This document shows positions 8,383 to 17,020 of a stretch of 64,000 nt of DNA, in pieces (the stretch's first letter is position 1; each line of letters opens with the position of its first letter). Under the pieces are notes generated by a model that was not told the origin of the DNA, ran no database searches, and saw nothing but the letters and a program-made list of their open reading frames with translations. The DNA lies in contig JAFDCJ010000341.1 in NCBI GenBank assembly GCA_019312835.1, forward strand, positions 1 through 64,000. The letters are read 5' to 3'. The DNA comes from Deltaproteobacteria bacterium (GTDB taxonomy: Bacteria > Desulfobacterota > Desulfobacteria > Desulfobacterales > JAFDCJ01). Made by a program: the position numbers and the translations under genes.

Positions 8383-8781
8383 TTATTTCTTAATGCTCCC
8401 TTTCCACCACTTGACCTGTTCGGGCCGTTCGTACTTACCCTTATCGAACCAGACAAAGGTTGCTTCGAGGTCATTGCCGCTTACGCTGCCGGTGTAGGTG
8501 ATTCTCCCATATTTGTCACTGTATATATCGGCAGTGAAAAATATTCGATCTCCATCTACTTTGGATGTGTAGTCAGCATCACCGAAACCATATTCGGCGC
8601 AACCCACCGATAAAAATTTGCCATTCGCAAATCTGATTTCGTCGTCTTCAGAATCATTCTTGCCGATTTGTCCGTTTTTGCCGGCAAAGGTTTTTCCATC
8701 GAGGATGCCGGAGTGGGCAGGGGCGGCAACAACAAAGAAAAGCATGGTTAGCCAGATGGCGATGACTTTCTTTCTTTGCAT
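8383..8781 (-). CDS. Small secreted protein of unknown function
   Basis: I do not recognise this protein of 132 residues. It has a clear Sec signal peptide (MQRKKVIAIWLTMLFFVVAAPAHS) with likely cleavage after AHS. The mature part looks like a small beta-rich domain: it contains KTFAGKNGQIGKNDSEDDEIRFANGKF and GRITYTGSVSGNDLEATFVWFDKG, reminiscent of proteins that measure out extracellular ligand or lipid binding, but this is only shape. The ATG at 8781 follows GGAGGTG; an upstream GTG overlaps that site and is less likely. It is a single-gene unit with its own terminator. Confidence 0.8.
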   Translation of the reverse strand: MQRKKVIAIWLTMLFFVVAAPAHSGILDGKTFAGKNGQIGKNDSEDDEIRFANGKFLSVGCAEYGFGDADYTSKVDGDRIFFTADIYSDKYGRITYTGSVSGNDLEATFVWFDKGKYERPEQVKWWKGSIKK

Positions 8782-9058
8782 CGTCAGCACCTCCTTTCGC
8801 CACTGAATTTTAAGTCGGAGTGACTTTTTGTGAAACGGCCATCAGAAATGGTGTGATAGACATTGCGGAGAGGATCCGGTTGCGGGTCAGCGATATGGTG
8901 TGATCAATTTCAGGATCAGGCGGCTAAGAAGCTACCATCTGTCCAATGGCATACCTTAAACTACCACATTGTGTCAGCTTGTCAAGGTTTGCGGATCCCA
9001 TCGATGTTTTCCAGGGATAACAACCCTCCGTGAATACGAGAAGCGATTCCAAAGATGT

Positions 9059-10711
9059 CTACAAGCTGAAATCCTCCAGCAGGCCCCATAGCAGGCTTTC
9101 CACGCCCGGGTGGGGCAGGGGCTGGGAGGGGATGAGGCCGGGGGTGTAGCCCCTGCTGATGAAGGGTTCGACCAAACTTGGATTGCGGCTGATGATATGC
9201 ACCGGGACCGACCAGGGCTGGTTCTCGCCGGTAATTTTAAGGCTGGGCTGGTGGTCCCCCAGAATGATAATGATCTGGTCGTTGGCGGCCGTGCGCTCCA
9301 TAAAGCCCACCAGTACCTGCCAGTCGTAGATGATCGATGTGACATAGGCTTCCGAGGCATTTTTCAGCTCGGGCCAGATGACCGGGAACCGAATCGGCTC
9401 CAGGTGTTGGTAAATGGCGCCATCTCCAATCTTTGACCAGTCGACGATATAGCGCGGCATCTCATTAAAGGGTGCGTGGCTGCTGATTAGCACAAACTCG
9501 ATAAAAAGGGGTTCGGAGCGGTTCTGGATTTCGGCACGGTAGACAGCGTCGAGCACATATTGGTCCGTCATGGGCGCCCAGCCGAATTTGCGACCACGGT
9601 AGTCGAAGTCCGGGGCATAATATTTCTTTTTATATTTGTAAAAGTCGCCGGACGGCCAGGGCCAGATGGTCCCTGGCATCACACTGACGGTGCGGTACCC
9701 GGCCCGGTTAAAATATTCGGCCATTGGCTGGACCGGGGAGGTCAGTAAAAGATCATAATGCAACTGGCCGTTGATGGCAACACCGCTGGCCAGAGCAGCG
9801 TGGGTCAGCCAAGATGAACCGCCGTAGGCCGGCGAAATCAGGAAATTAGAACAGGTCAGATAACTCTGGCCGGCCAGCCGATTCTCGGCATCTTCAAGGT
9901 ATGGTATGATCAGCGGGGAATGGCGCGAATCGCCAAAGACGGCATGTCCGTAAGATTCGATGAAAAAGACATAGACGTCGCTGCCGTCAAGTTTTGCCAG
10001 CGGTCTGGGAAAGGTCCGGCCTTTCTGAACGGCTTTGTCCAGAGCGGCCTGGTGCTTTTTGATGGTAGCGCTCAGGTGCAGGATAAAATCAAACTCCGCG
10101 GCCACCCGATGCAAGATGCCGGGCGCGAAAACATGGGCGGCCCGCCCTTGGGTCCAGGGTTGTGGGCTGTAAAGCAAAATTCCCAGCAGGACGGCTGTTG
10201 TTGCGAAAATCCCGCTCCTCCGGCGGTTACTGATAAAGACATAAATGGTTTTTAAGGCCCTTGCTACCCCCCAGGTTATCAGGCCCAGGGCTGCAACGGC
10301 CAGCAAACATCCCAGGGTGAAAGTTTTCAACGGTACCGTGCTGTAAAGCAGAAAAATAAGGTCGGGCAGAAACTGCGAGTCAAGGTATAAATTAAACGGA
10401 CGGAAAAAATAGGTGGGTACAAGGCTGTCCGCCAGGCGAAACAGACGCAAAAAAATGACGAACAGTGTCGCCGGCAGGTAAAGGCCGGGATGAACCGGAA
10501 GCCGCAGGCAAGCTGCCAGAGCCACCAAAATCAGGACAACAAAAATTTCGGGGGAGATCAGCATCAGCTGGCCGATTTGATTATCCCCCGATGGATAGCC
10601 AAAATTCATCAGGGCATTGAGAAAAGCGATACTGGCCACAAAGCCCGCAATCTGACTCAGGGTTTTAAGGCGTTGCCTGTATCTTCTACGATGGTCTACC
10701 GCGGTTTTCAT
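9059..10711 (-). CDS. Membrane-bound sulfatase / LtaS-like phosphotransferase
   Basis: Inner-membrane enzyme of about 550 residues in the alkaline-phosphatase/sulfatase superfamily, close in layout to lipoteichoic acid synthase and phosphoglycerol transferase. The first 200 residues carry about five membrane helices. The periplasmic domain starts at DGSDVYVFFIESYGHAV (metal ligand region, Glu), has SPAYGGSSW (candidate nucleophile Ser region), HAPFNEMPR and the ligand motif GDHQP. It is the last gene of a six-gene operon; its ATG overlaps the stop of the glycosyltransferase gene (ATGA at 10711-10708), which fixes the start. It probably adds or removes a phospho-alcohol group on the operon's glycolipid product (inference). 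Confidence 0.8.
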   Translation of the reverse strand: MKTAVDHRRRYRQRLKTLSQIAGFVASIAFLNALMNFGYPSGDNQIGQLMLISPEIFVVLILVALAACLRLPVHPGLYLPATLFVIFLRLFRLADSLVPTYFFRPFNLYLDSQFLPDLIFLLYSTVPLKTFTLGCLLAVAALGLITWGVARALKTIYVFISNRRRSGIFATTAVLLGILLYSPQPWTQGRAAHVFAPGILHRVAAEFDFILHLSATIKKHQAALDKAVQKGRTFPRPLAKLDGSDVYVFFIESYGHAVFGDSRHSPLIIPYLEDAENRLAGQSYLTCSNFLISPAYGGSSWLTHAALASGVAINGQLHYDLLLTSPVQPMAEYFNRAGYRTVSVMPGTIWPWPSGDFYKYKKKYYAPDFDYRGRKFGWAPMTDQYVLDAVYRAEIQNRSEPLFIEFVLISSHAPFNEMPRYIVDWSKIGDGAIYQHLEPIRFPVIWPELKNASEAYVTSIIYDWQVLVGFMERTAANDQIIIILGDHQPSLKITGENQPWSVPVHIISRNPSLVEPFISRGYTPGLIPSQPLPHPGVESLLWGLLEDFSL

Positions 10712-11787
10712 TTGATCATTGATAAAAGAAAAGCATGTATTTTCTGCAAGCTGTCTCGCCACAGCGGCCGGCCGTGATAGGTTTTCAACGCTTCCCTGCC
10801 ATAGCCTGCCAACTGCTCGCGGTCTTCATTTAATTGGGCGATCTGTCGTGCGAAGGCATCGAGGCTGCCGGGAGGGATCAGGACACCGTTGATGCCATCA
10901 CGGACGAATTCTTTTAATGCGCCGCGGCCGGAGCCCACCACCGGAAGCCCCCAGGCCATGGCCTCGAGGCAGGCGATCCCGAAACCCTCATAGGAAAAGG
11001 GCAGGACAAACACATGGCTGGATTCGAGCTGTGCGGCCAGCGCTTCGCCGTCCAGCGGTCCCGGCATGTCAATGCGATCTTGAAGCCCGTGCCGGGCGAT
11101 CAAGGCCTTTACCCGGTTGACGTAAGCGCGATCCATGGTCAGGCTTCCGATCAGGTTAAGACGCCAGGTTGCCGGCGGCAGCCGGGCAAGGCCTGCTATC
11201 AGGGGCAGGATGCCCTTGTTGGGTGTCAGGTTGCTGACACAGACGAGCTGCAGGGGACCGCGGCGGCGGGACCGGGTATCGATGAGGGTCGTGGATGGCA
11301 GACAGCCCAGGCGGTCACCCCCCGGAGAGGCCACCACGTAGGGCCGCGGCCTGCTCACCAGCGATTCGACACCGGCGCGGGTGGTCTCGCTGTTGAAAAT
11401 AAATCCGTCCACCGAACTTAAATACCGTCGTTCAACAGCCTGATAGAACAGTCGCTGGAGTCGTTTTAATGGCTGCCGGCTCAGGACCTGATGGACAATG
11501 GTGATCAGGGGGCTGGTTTGCCGGCGTTTGATGCGTCGATTAAGATATGCCAGGGACGGATGTACCAGGCCGTCCTGCAACAGCAGACTGCAGCCATGAT
11601 CAACCAGGCGCCGGAAGAGCCGACCTGAAAAATTGTCCGCCAGGTTGTAAACATAGCGCTGCTGCTTTAAAGCAATGACCGCTACGGTATGGCCCCGTCG
11701 CCGCAGGTCCTCGACCAGCAGGCGGTCATACAGCCAGCCGCCGGTCAGATTGTCCAGGCGGCCGTAAATGATCAGGCCGATATGCAT
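10708..11787 (-). CDS. Glycosyltransferase family 4
   Basis: Cytoplasmic or membrane-associated retaining glycosyltransferase, 359 residues, GT-B fold. Seen: N-terminal GGWLYDRLLVEDLRRRGHTV acceptor region, VCVSNLTPNKGILPLIAG (start of the nucleotide-sugar domain, about 190), and the GT4 signature FPFSYEGFGIACLEAMAWGLPVV region with the EX7E glutamates (about 275-290). Start: ATG at 11787 shares its first base with the stop of the upstream pterin-synthase-like gene (TGATG). The sugar donor and acceptor are unknown; context suggests glycosylation of a lipid or pterin-like head group. Confidence 0.9.
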   Translation of the reverse strand: MHIGLIIYGRLDNLTGGWLYDRLLVEDLRRRGHTVAVIALKQQRYVYNLADNFSGRLFRRLVDHGCSLLLQDGLVHPSLAYLNRRIKRRQTSPLITIVHQVLSRQPLKRLQRLFYQAVERRYLSSVDGFIFNSETTRAGVESLVSRPRPYVVASPGGDRLGCLPSTTLIDTRSRRRGPLQLVCVSNLTPNKGILPLIAGLARLPPATWRLNLIGSLTMDRAYVNRVKALIARHGLQDRIDMPGPLDGEALAAQLESSHVFVLPFSYEGFGIACLEAMAWGLPVVGSGRGALKEFVRDGINGVLIPPGSLDAFARQIAQLNEDREQLAGYGREALKTYHGRPLWRDSLQKIHAFLLSMIK

Positions 11788-12164
11788 CAAATCGCTTCCC
11801 GGTATTCAGCCCATGCCGACTCGTTTTCCCAGATCCTGACCTTCAAAGCCGACAACGCGGCAGTGTCAATATGTTTTGCCAGCGCCTGGCAACATATTCG
11901 GGCAAAGTGTTCGATGCTGGGATTTAAGCCTTTGAATTCCGGCAGGCGGTTGAGGTCGGCGTCCCGAAAGTAGTCTACCAGGTGATCGAGCCGGGCTTCC
12001 ACCTCGCAGATATCGATGAGGTATCCGTGTCGATCGAGCTCTATTCCATAGCAACGGACCTCAATAACATAGTGATGGGCGTGAGGCTTATTTTCGCAGC
12101 CCCACTCACCGCCGACAAGGGCATGTTGCGCGATAAAATCACGTCTGACGGCTACTGTATACAT
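11787..12164 (-). CDS. 6-pyruvoyl-tetrahydropterin synthase-like protein (divergent)
   Basis: Protein of 125 residues in the PTPS/QueD family, whose members act on 7,8-dihydroneopterin triphosphate. Seen: N-terminal MYTVAVRRDFIAQHAL with the first zinc His, then GCENKPHAHHY, giving a Cys and two further His (HxH) as in PTPS; the late pterin-binding Glu in IWENES. The catalytic Asp-His pair of known enzymes is not seen: the aligned place reads FRDADLN. This suggests a changed reaction. The start at 12164 has AAGGAG six bases upstream; it follows the dehydrogenase stop by 10 bp. It does not sit with queuosine genes. Confidence 0.88.
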   Translation of the reverse strand: MYTVAVRRDFIAQHALVGGEWGCENKPHAHHYVIEVRCYGIELDRHGYLIDICEVEARLDHLVDYFRDADLNRLPEFKGLNPSIEHFARICCQALAKHIDTAALSALKVRIWENESAWAEYREAI

Positions 12165-12174
12165 CCACAGCTCC

Positions 12175-13203
12175 TTAGGCATACTCCAGAACCACCTGAA
12201 TGTCGGTGGCCGGATCCTTATCGATCAATTGATAGGCCTCCGGGGCCTGCGCAAAAGGTACCCGGCGGGTGATAAATCTTGCCGGCCGGATTCGACGAAT
12301 CATGTCCCAGGCGACATCGAAGCGCCGTTTGTGCGTCCAGCGGGCCGCCAGGTCCGGAGTCAGCGTGCTGACCTGGCTGCTGATCAGATGCAGGCGCCGG
12401 CGGTGAAAGCGGCTGCCCAGGTCGACGGCTGCCGGTTTGCTGCCGTACCACGAACCGACGACAATGCGGCCGGCAAACCCGGTGACGGCAATAGCCTGGT
12501 TCAGGGCATCGGGATTGCCCGACAGTTCATAGGTCAGGTCCGCCAGGCCGTTCAAACCATCGTTTGCAAAGCAGGCGCTGATTTGCGCGGCCGCCTCCGG
12601 CAGGCCGGGATCCAGGGTGAGATGGGCGCCCGCCCGTTGCGAAGCATCGCGGCGCAGTTCATAGGGATCCAGGGCCAGCAGGGCCGCCAGCGGAAATTGG
12701 GCCAGCAGAGCGGTCGTCAACAGCCCGACCACGCCCTGGCCGAAGACCGCGACCTTTTCCCCGATGACCGGTCTTCCGTCCATCAGCAAATTAACAGCGG
12801 TTTCCATGTTGGCCAGAAACAGGGCCTCCCGGGGGTTGATATCCGCCGGAACCGTGATAACGCTGTCGGTGTCGGCGCTAAAACAGCTCTCATGGGGGTG
12901 CAGGCAAAATACGGTCTGCCCGATCAGGTCCCGGCTGATACCGCTGCCGGTAGCGATGATCTCGCCGACGACAGCGTACCCGTACTTGAACGGATATTGC
13001 AGGGGATGGCGCAATGCAGGGATCGTGAGATCAGCTTCTGTGTCGGCAGGAAACAATCCCCGGTAGATCATCATTTCCGTCCCGTGGCTGATGGCCGAAA
13101 AGCGAGTTTGAATCAATACCTCGCCGGTCGCCGGCTGCGGCAATTTTTCTTCGATGATGCCGATCTCATACGGCGCTTTGAATACAAGCGATTGACGCGT
13201 CAT
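12175..13203 (-). CDS. Zinc-type medium-chain dehydrogenase
   Basis: Medium-chain dehydrogenase/reductase of 342 residues. Seen: the N-terminal GroES-like domain with ISHGTEM and the YPFKYGYAVVGEI segment, then the Rossmann domain with VAVFGQGVVGLLTTALLA (GxGxxG, about 155) and WYGSKP near 265. The classical GHE zinc motif of alcohol dehydrogenases is not evident, but HPHESCF is, so zinc content is uncertain. The ATG overlaps the stop of the RibD-like gene (ATGA). In this operon it probably oxidises or reduces a side-chain alcohol or ketone of the pterin- or ribityl-type intermediate (inference). Confidence 0.85.
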   Translation of the reverse strand: MTRQSLVFKAPYEIGIIEEKLPQPATGEVLIQTRFSAISHGTEMMIYRGLFPADTEADLTIPALRHPLQYPFKYGYAVVGEIIATGSGISRDLIGQTVFCLHPHESCFSADTDSVITVPADINPREALFLANMETAVNLLMDGRPVIGEKVAVFGQGVVGLLTTALLAQFPLAALLALDPYELRRDASQRAGAHLTLDPGLPEAAAQISACFANDGLNGLADLTYELSGNPDALNQAIAVTGFAGRIVVGSWYGSKPAAVDLGSRFHRRRLHLISSQVSTLTPDLAARWTHKRRFDVAWDMIRRIRPARFITRRVPFAQAPEAYQLIDKDPATDIQVVLEYA

Positions 13204-13931
13204 GACGCACCCCACTGTGGCCGGGCCCAGAGAATAAGATCCTTACCGATCTTCTGGTAATGAACATCATCCAGCTGAAGATAAGCCTTTGATCGGTAGC
13301 TGTGGGTATCGAGGACCGGCAACCCGCCGACCAGTTTGGGTGCAACGGTTACCACAAACAAATCGGCCAGCCGCCATCTGATAAAGCTGGTGATCACCCG
13401 GGCGCCGCCTTCAACCATCAGGCTGTCGATTTTCCGTTCAGCCAGTTGCGCCATCAATGCCCCAAGATCAATCCAGCCATTATCGTCACACCGGCAGCTG
13501 ATCAGCGTCGCCCCCTTCTGCTGCAGCCGGCGATACCGGCCGTTTGTTGCAACATTGCCGTTTACGATCCAGGTGCTCAGATCCTGACGGGTGACAAGTT
13601 TGGCGTTCGGCGGGGTTCGCAGGTTGGTGTCGAGGATAATCGGCTGCGGGCTGTCACCGACCACAAGCCGGGTTGTCAGGCTGGGGTTATCTGCCAGCAC
13701 GGTGCCGATCCCCACGAGGATCGAGCGGTTCAGGGCTCGCAGTCGGTGGGTCAAGTGCATGGATTCCTCACCGCTGAGCTGCATCTGTTGTCGATTCACG
13801 GTCGCAATGCTGCCGTCGAGGCTCTGGGCATAAGTGACGGTGACAAACGGTCGCCCGTTTTCGAGCCGAAAATGACGCGCCTTGTTGATGACCGTTTTAA
13901 AGTCTTCGATGGATTTAATTTGAATTTTCAT
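13200..13931 (-). CDS. RibD C-terminal / dihydrofolate-reductase-fold reductase
   Basis: NADPH-dependent reductase of 243 residues, matching the reductase half of RibD. Seen: PFVTVTYAQSLDGSIA (about 29-44), THRLRALNRSILVGIGTVLADNPSLTTR (about 80-107), and MVEGGARVITSF (about 170), all typical of the ribosylamino-pyrimidine reductase domain. The deaminase half of RibD is missing. No other riboflavin gene is present, so a dedicated role in this operon is likely: reduction of a ribosyl or ketone group on a pterin/pyrimidine intermediate (inference). It overlaps the upstream gene by 17 bp and the downstream one by 4 bp. Confidence 0.88.
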   Translation of the reverse strand: MKIQIKSIEDFKTVINKARHFRLENGRPFVTVTYAQSLDGSIATVNRQQMQLSGEESMHLTHRLRALNRSILVGIGTVLADNPSLTTRLVVGDSPQPIILDTNLRTPPNAKLVTRQDLSTWIVNGNVATNGRYRRLQQKGATLISCRCDDNGWIDLGALMAQLAERKIDSLMVEGGARVITSFIRWRLADLFVVTVAPKLVGGLPVLDTHSYRSKAYLQLDDVHYQKIGKDLILWARPQWGAS

Positions 13932-14712
13932 GGTGACACACCATATGCCAATCTAAAAAAAAACCGGCCAGAAAAGGAATCAGAATCAATACGGCCGCGA
14001 CATGGGTGAGAGGCGGGGAAAACAGCGGCAGTAAAACAAGACCGAGAAATGCCATTTGAAGGCCGGCCATCAAACGGGCACCTCGGCGCCGCTTTACCTC
14101 ACCGCACCTTCGGCCGGTTTTTTTTCTCAGCCAGACGGCCAGCCTCAGCAGATACCAGGCCAGGCCAGCGCTGATATAAAATTCCGGGAGCTGACCATAG
14201 CTCACGGCCACAAATGATGCCACCAGGATCCCCAGGGCATCGATACGGGTATCAAGATAGATTCCCAGAAGGGTCTGGTTGTCCGTCATTCGGGCCACCC
14301 AACCATCGAGGGCATCACCCAGTGTTGCGGCGATAAAGAGAATTCCGGGCAGCCACCCGGCTCCTTCGGCCGGGTATAAACGGCCGGGCCAGGGCTGCCA
14401 CCAGAACCCCGCCAGCATGGCTATCAGCCCGCCGCGTGCGAGAGTGATCCAGTTGGCAGCTCCCAGGGAAACGCTCATTCGCCCATCCTGGCAACGCCGG
14501 TTGAACCTCAAATTACGTTGCAGAATAAAGAGAATATAAATGATGACCGGCGCCGCCTGCAGGATCCACCTCAGAGGAGAGATTGATGGTTGGCTCCATG
14601 AAATGACAGCCGACCCGACCAGCAAGAGGGATACCCCGGCGGCCAGTGCAACCCACCACTGATCATTTAAGGAAAGCATTTTGAAGCGGTTGTTCATGAT
14701 TAGCTGTTTCAT
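13915..14712 (-). CDS. CDP-alcohol phosphotransferase family membrane enzyme
   Basis: Integral membrane transferase of about 265 residues, first gene of the six-gene operon. Seen: the complete family motif with GDALDGWVAR followed at the right spacing by G, D and D (LLGIYLDTRID), the three Asp binding the metal and CDP-alcohol. Several hydrophobic helices flank it (about 18-55, 85-120, 155-190, 230-255). It moves a phosphatidyl or phospho-alcohol group from a CDP-activated donor to an alcohol. The operon context suggests an unusual lipid head group. The start could also be residue 6 (14697); neither has a strong ribosome-binding site. Confidence 0.88.
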   Translation of the reverse strand: MKQLIMNNRFKMLSLNDQWWVALAAGVSLLLVGSAVISWSQPSISPLRWILQAAPVIIYILFILQRNLRFNRRCQDGRMSVSLGAANWITLARGGLIAMLAGFWWQPWPGRLYPAEGAGWLPGILFIAATLGDALDGWVARMTDNQTLLGIYLDTRIDALGILVASFVAVSYGQLPEFYISAGLAWYLLRLAVWLRKKTGRRCGEVKRRRGARLMAGLQMAFLGLVLLPLFSPPLTHVAAVLILIPFLAGFFLDWHMVCHHENSN

Positions 14713-15032
14713 GGTGTTGCGATCGCTTCAATTCCAGGTAGAGTTAGGGCATGGCAGTGATTATCTGCCTGCATCGGGCAGCCAGTATGCTTAACCTGAT
14801 AACATATGCGTACGAAAAAGCCCAGGATTTTCAGTGACCTGCATTGCGCGCATTATCAACACACCAAATCTATCCACGGTATCATGCACCGAATGCAGAC
14901 CGATAAAAGAAAACCACCCTTGCGGCCTTTAGCCGGATGGCCGCCTAGCAGGATATATGGCGGTGGACGGAAAAGCGCGGGAAAAGAGGGGGGATCTTGG
15001 ATTTGCTGGATGCCTGTTAATTGGTTGATATA
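14713..15032. other. Intergenic stretch upstream of the six-gene operon
   Basis: About 320 bp between the acyltransferase stop and the first gene of the pterin-synthase-like operon, both on the minus strand. It must hold the operon promoter, but no convincing -35/-10 pair is visible. No gene, repeat or hairpin with a T-tract was seen. Confidence 0.5.
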
Positions 15033-15638
15033 TCAGTTGGAGTTCCCATTCTCCTCGGCGGTCAATGATCGAGCTGGATGCTTCCCTGCCACCCCTTCAT
15101 AAAAAGCCAGGATGGTTCGCATATCGGCGGTAATATTTCCGGAGGGATGGATCATTGGACCGATGCCGCCGGCCTTGCGTCGATAATCGAGATAGCCAAG
15201 CACAATGGGGACCTCTGCGCCGCAGGCGATGTGGTAGAATCCCGTTTTCCATCGCAAAACACGTTGGCGCGTTCCGGCCGGTGCGATGGTTAGAATCAAC
15301 TGATCATGGCGGTGGAATTGCTGAACCGACTCTTCAACCAGATTCCGGGATTGGGAGCGCTGGACCGGTATGCCGCCCAGCCATTGGAAAAATCCCCTGA
15401 AGGGCCGGCGAAAAATGGTTTCTTTTCCCATCCAGCGGATGTTGGCCCTTAAAGCAAAGGCCATCAACAGGGTGTAGGGCAGGTCCCAGTTGGAGGTATG
15501 CGGGGCGCCCACCAGTACGAATTTAGGAATCGGCGGCAGCCGACCCTCGATGCGCCATCCCGCCAGGCCCAGGATTAAACGGGAAGTCCGGTACAAAACC
15601 GCTTTCAGCACCGGGGTGTTGAATATGGTGAGGTTCAC
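15033..15638 (-). CDS. 1-acyl-glycerol-3-phosphate acyltransferase-like protein
   Basis: PlsC-type acyltransferase of about 201 residues acting at the inner membrane. Seen: the catalytic HTSNWD (HX4D), then WMGKETIFRRPFRGFFQWLGGIPVQR, and APAGTR in place of the common PEGTR. Length and motif order match the short PlsC-like branch that also includes lipid acyltransferases of unknown acceptor. I chose the GTG at 15638 (NLTIFNTPVLKAVLY follows) because the longer reading to 15815 starts inside a dispersed repeat and has no protein-like composition; the ribosome site (GAAAG) is weak. It lies upstream of the six-gene operon on the same strand and may act with it. Confidence 0.75.
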   Translation of the reverse strand: MNLTIFNTPVLKAVLYRTSRLILGLAGWRIEGRLPPIPKFVLVGAPHTSNWDLPYTLLMAFALRANIRWMGKETIFRRPFRGFFQWLGGIPVQRSQSRNLVEESVQQFHRHDQLILTIAPAGTRQRVLRWKTGFYHIACGAEVPIVLGYLDYRRKAGGIGPMIHPSGNITADMRTILAFYEGVAGKHPARSLTAEENGNSN

Positions 15639-15803
15639 GTTGTTTGCTTTCTTTTGAAAACATTGCCGCCGTTCAGATCGGTCGGCTATCCACTTATAGT
15701 AAGCACGGTTTGGCAAGAAAGCAAAGTCTTGGCGAAAGAGGCATACGCGTTTAGGCGACCATGAACTGTCAGCTTCCAGAAGCGTGCGCATTTCAGGTTG
15801 ATT

Positions 15804-15895
15804 GGTTGTTTTCAAATCCGCCTGAGGCGGATTACAACCGCAACGTTTAAAGCACTGACGTGCTGTGGTCTTCCCCCGCCCATAAGGGCGGGGAA
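15804..15895 (+). repeat. Hairpin-rich dispersed element, copy A (IS200/IS605 end-like)
   Basis: Begins GGTTGTTTTCAAATCC, then CCGCC-TGA-GGCGG hairpin, CCGCAACGTTTAAAGCACTG-ACGTGCT hairpin, and ends with CCCCGCCC-ATAA-GGGCGGGG. A second copy lies in reverse orientation at 40654-40758 with the same order of blocks. The terminal CCCCGCCC hairpin resembles the right-end/omega-RNA hairpin of IS200/IS605-type elements. No tnpA or tnpB gene is present. Confidence 0.75.
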
Positions 15896-15925
15896 ATTGA
15901 AGTCACCCGCTGTGCGCTTGGTCGT

Positions 15926-16864
15926 TCACTCAAGCAGCTTTTTAATATCGGCGATTTTATCTTTTACCCCGACATAGCCCTCTTCAATGGTTTGCTCAAC
16001 CTGATCGAAATCCATCATCTTCAACTGGCCGACACGCGGCTGAATGAGTACGTCCGGAGGCTCCACCGCCAGGTTAATGCGGGTGATGCGCTCCTGCATG
16101 ATATTGATGGAGTTCATGACGGTGTCGATAATATCGGGCGTAGATGATTCCCGATGGAGCAGTTCACTGATTTTGTTCGTAAAACTAGTTTCAGCGTGCT
16201 CGTAATAATCCACCATCTTTTTTAGCAGTTCGCTGTTGTAGGCCGGAGAATCACCCTTCCTGGGGAACGCGGATATGGACGACTCTGGGGGCTTTTTGTG
16301 CGAAACAAGCCCGCTGTTGAGATCAACGGCTATCACAACGTCGGCTTCCAGGGCCCGGGCCGCGCCGACCGGCACGGGATCCACCAGACCGCCGTCCACC
16401 AGCCAGCGGCCCTTGACCCGCACCGGTGCAAAGAGCCCCGGAATGGACATGGTGGCCCTGAGGGCGTTAAGGATATTGCCGGATTTCAGAACGACTTTTT
16501 TGCCGGTGGCCAAATCGGTGGCCACCATCATAACAGGGATTCTCAGCTCGGAAAAATCCTCGGCATCGGTGTGAAAGGAAAACAGCTCTTTTAACCGTTT
16601 GGTTCCGTTGAGGATCCCCGAGCGCGGAAACACCACGTCAAAATAAGAGAAGACCTTTTTACCGTCCATGCTGAGGACAAACTCCTTGAGGCTCTGGAGA
16701 CTGCCGCAGGCGTAAAGCGCGCCGACATAAGAGCCCACGCTGCTGCCGACAACATAGTCGATGGGGATGTTCTCTTCTTCCAATGCCTCGATGGCCCCGA
16801 TATGAGCCCAGCCGCGTGAAGACCCGCTGCCAAGGGCCAGACCCACCGTTTTGCGCGATGCCAT
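15926..16864 (-). CDS. Patatin-like phospholipase (RssA-type)
   Basis: Patatin-family serine hydrolase of 312 residues. Seen: the oxyanion loop GSGSSRGWAHIG (about 12-23), the nucleophile motif GSSVGSYVG (Ser about 42), and the second dyad residue in VDGGLVDPVPV (Asp about 155). Together these form the Ser-Asp dyad of patatins. The C-terminal third is charged and probably alpha-helical. GGAGAA precedes the ATG. Bacterial homologues (RssA/YchK) are cytoplasmic and act on phospholipids or lysophospholipids; the true substrate here is unknown. It lies next to an acyltransferase gene on the same strand, a pairing that fits lipid remodelling. Confidence 0.9.
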   Translation of the reverse strand: MASRKTVGLALGSGSSRGWAHIGAIEALEEENIPIDYVVGSSVGSYVGALYACGSLQSLKEFVLSMDGKKVFSYFDVVFPRSGILNGTKRLKELFSFHTDAEDFSELRIPVMMVATDLATGKKVVLKSGNILNALRATMSIPGLFAPVRVKGRWLVDGGLVDPVPVGAARALEADVVIAVDLNSGLVSHKKPPESSISAFPRKGDSPAYNSELLKKMVDYYEHAETSFTNKISELLHRESSTPDIIDTVMNSINIMQERITRINLAVEPPDVLIQPRVGQLKMMDFDQVEQTIEEGYVGVKDKIADIKKLLE

Positions 16865-16991
16865 TTTTTCTCCTATCCGTTGTTTGAGACGGCTTCGAAT
16901 GTTTTCGGTATCCTACCATAGGCCGGTTTTAACCACAATTACAAGAAGAACTTCGGGAAAGTTTTATCCCCCCAAATGACTATATTTTTTC

Positions 16992-17020
16992 TTGACACGA
17001 TGCCACCAGTTTCATATAAA
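16992..17020 (+). promoter_or_regulatory. Sigma-70-type promoter for the Cys-rich secreted protein
   Basis: TTGACA at 16992-16997 and TATAAA at 17015-17020 are separated by exactly 17 bp. It points at the gene starting at 17225, leaving a leader of about 200 nt with no recognised riboswitch. Confidence 0.75.

Noticed and set aside
11787..12164. Queuosine biosynthesis gene queD
   Set aside because: Different Cys/His spacing, lost Asp-His pair and no queC/queE/queF neighbours.
15639..15815. 59-residue N-terminal extension of the acyltransferase
   Set aside because: It starts inside the dispersed repeat and has no conserved residues; the GTG at 15638 fits the family better.
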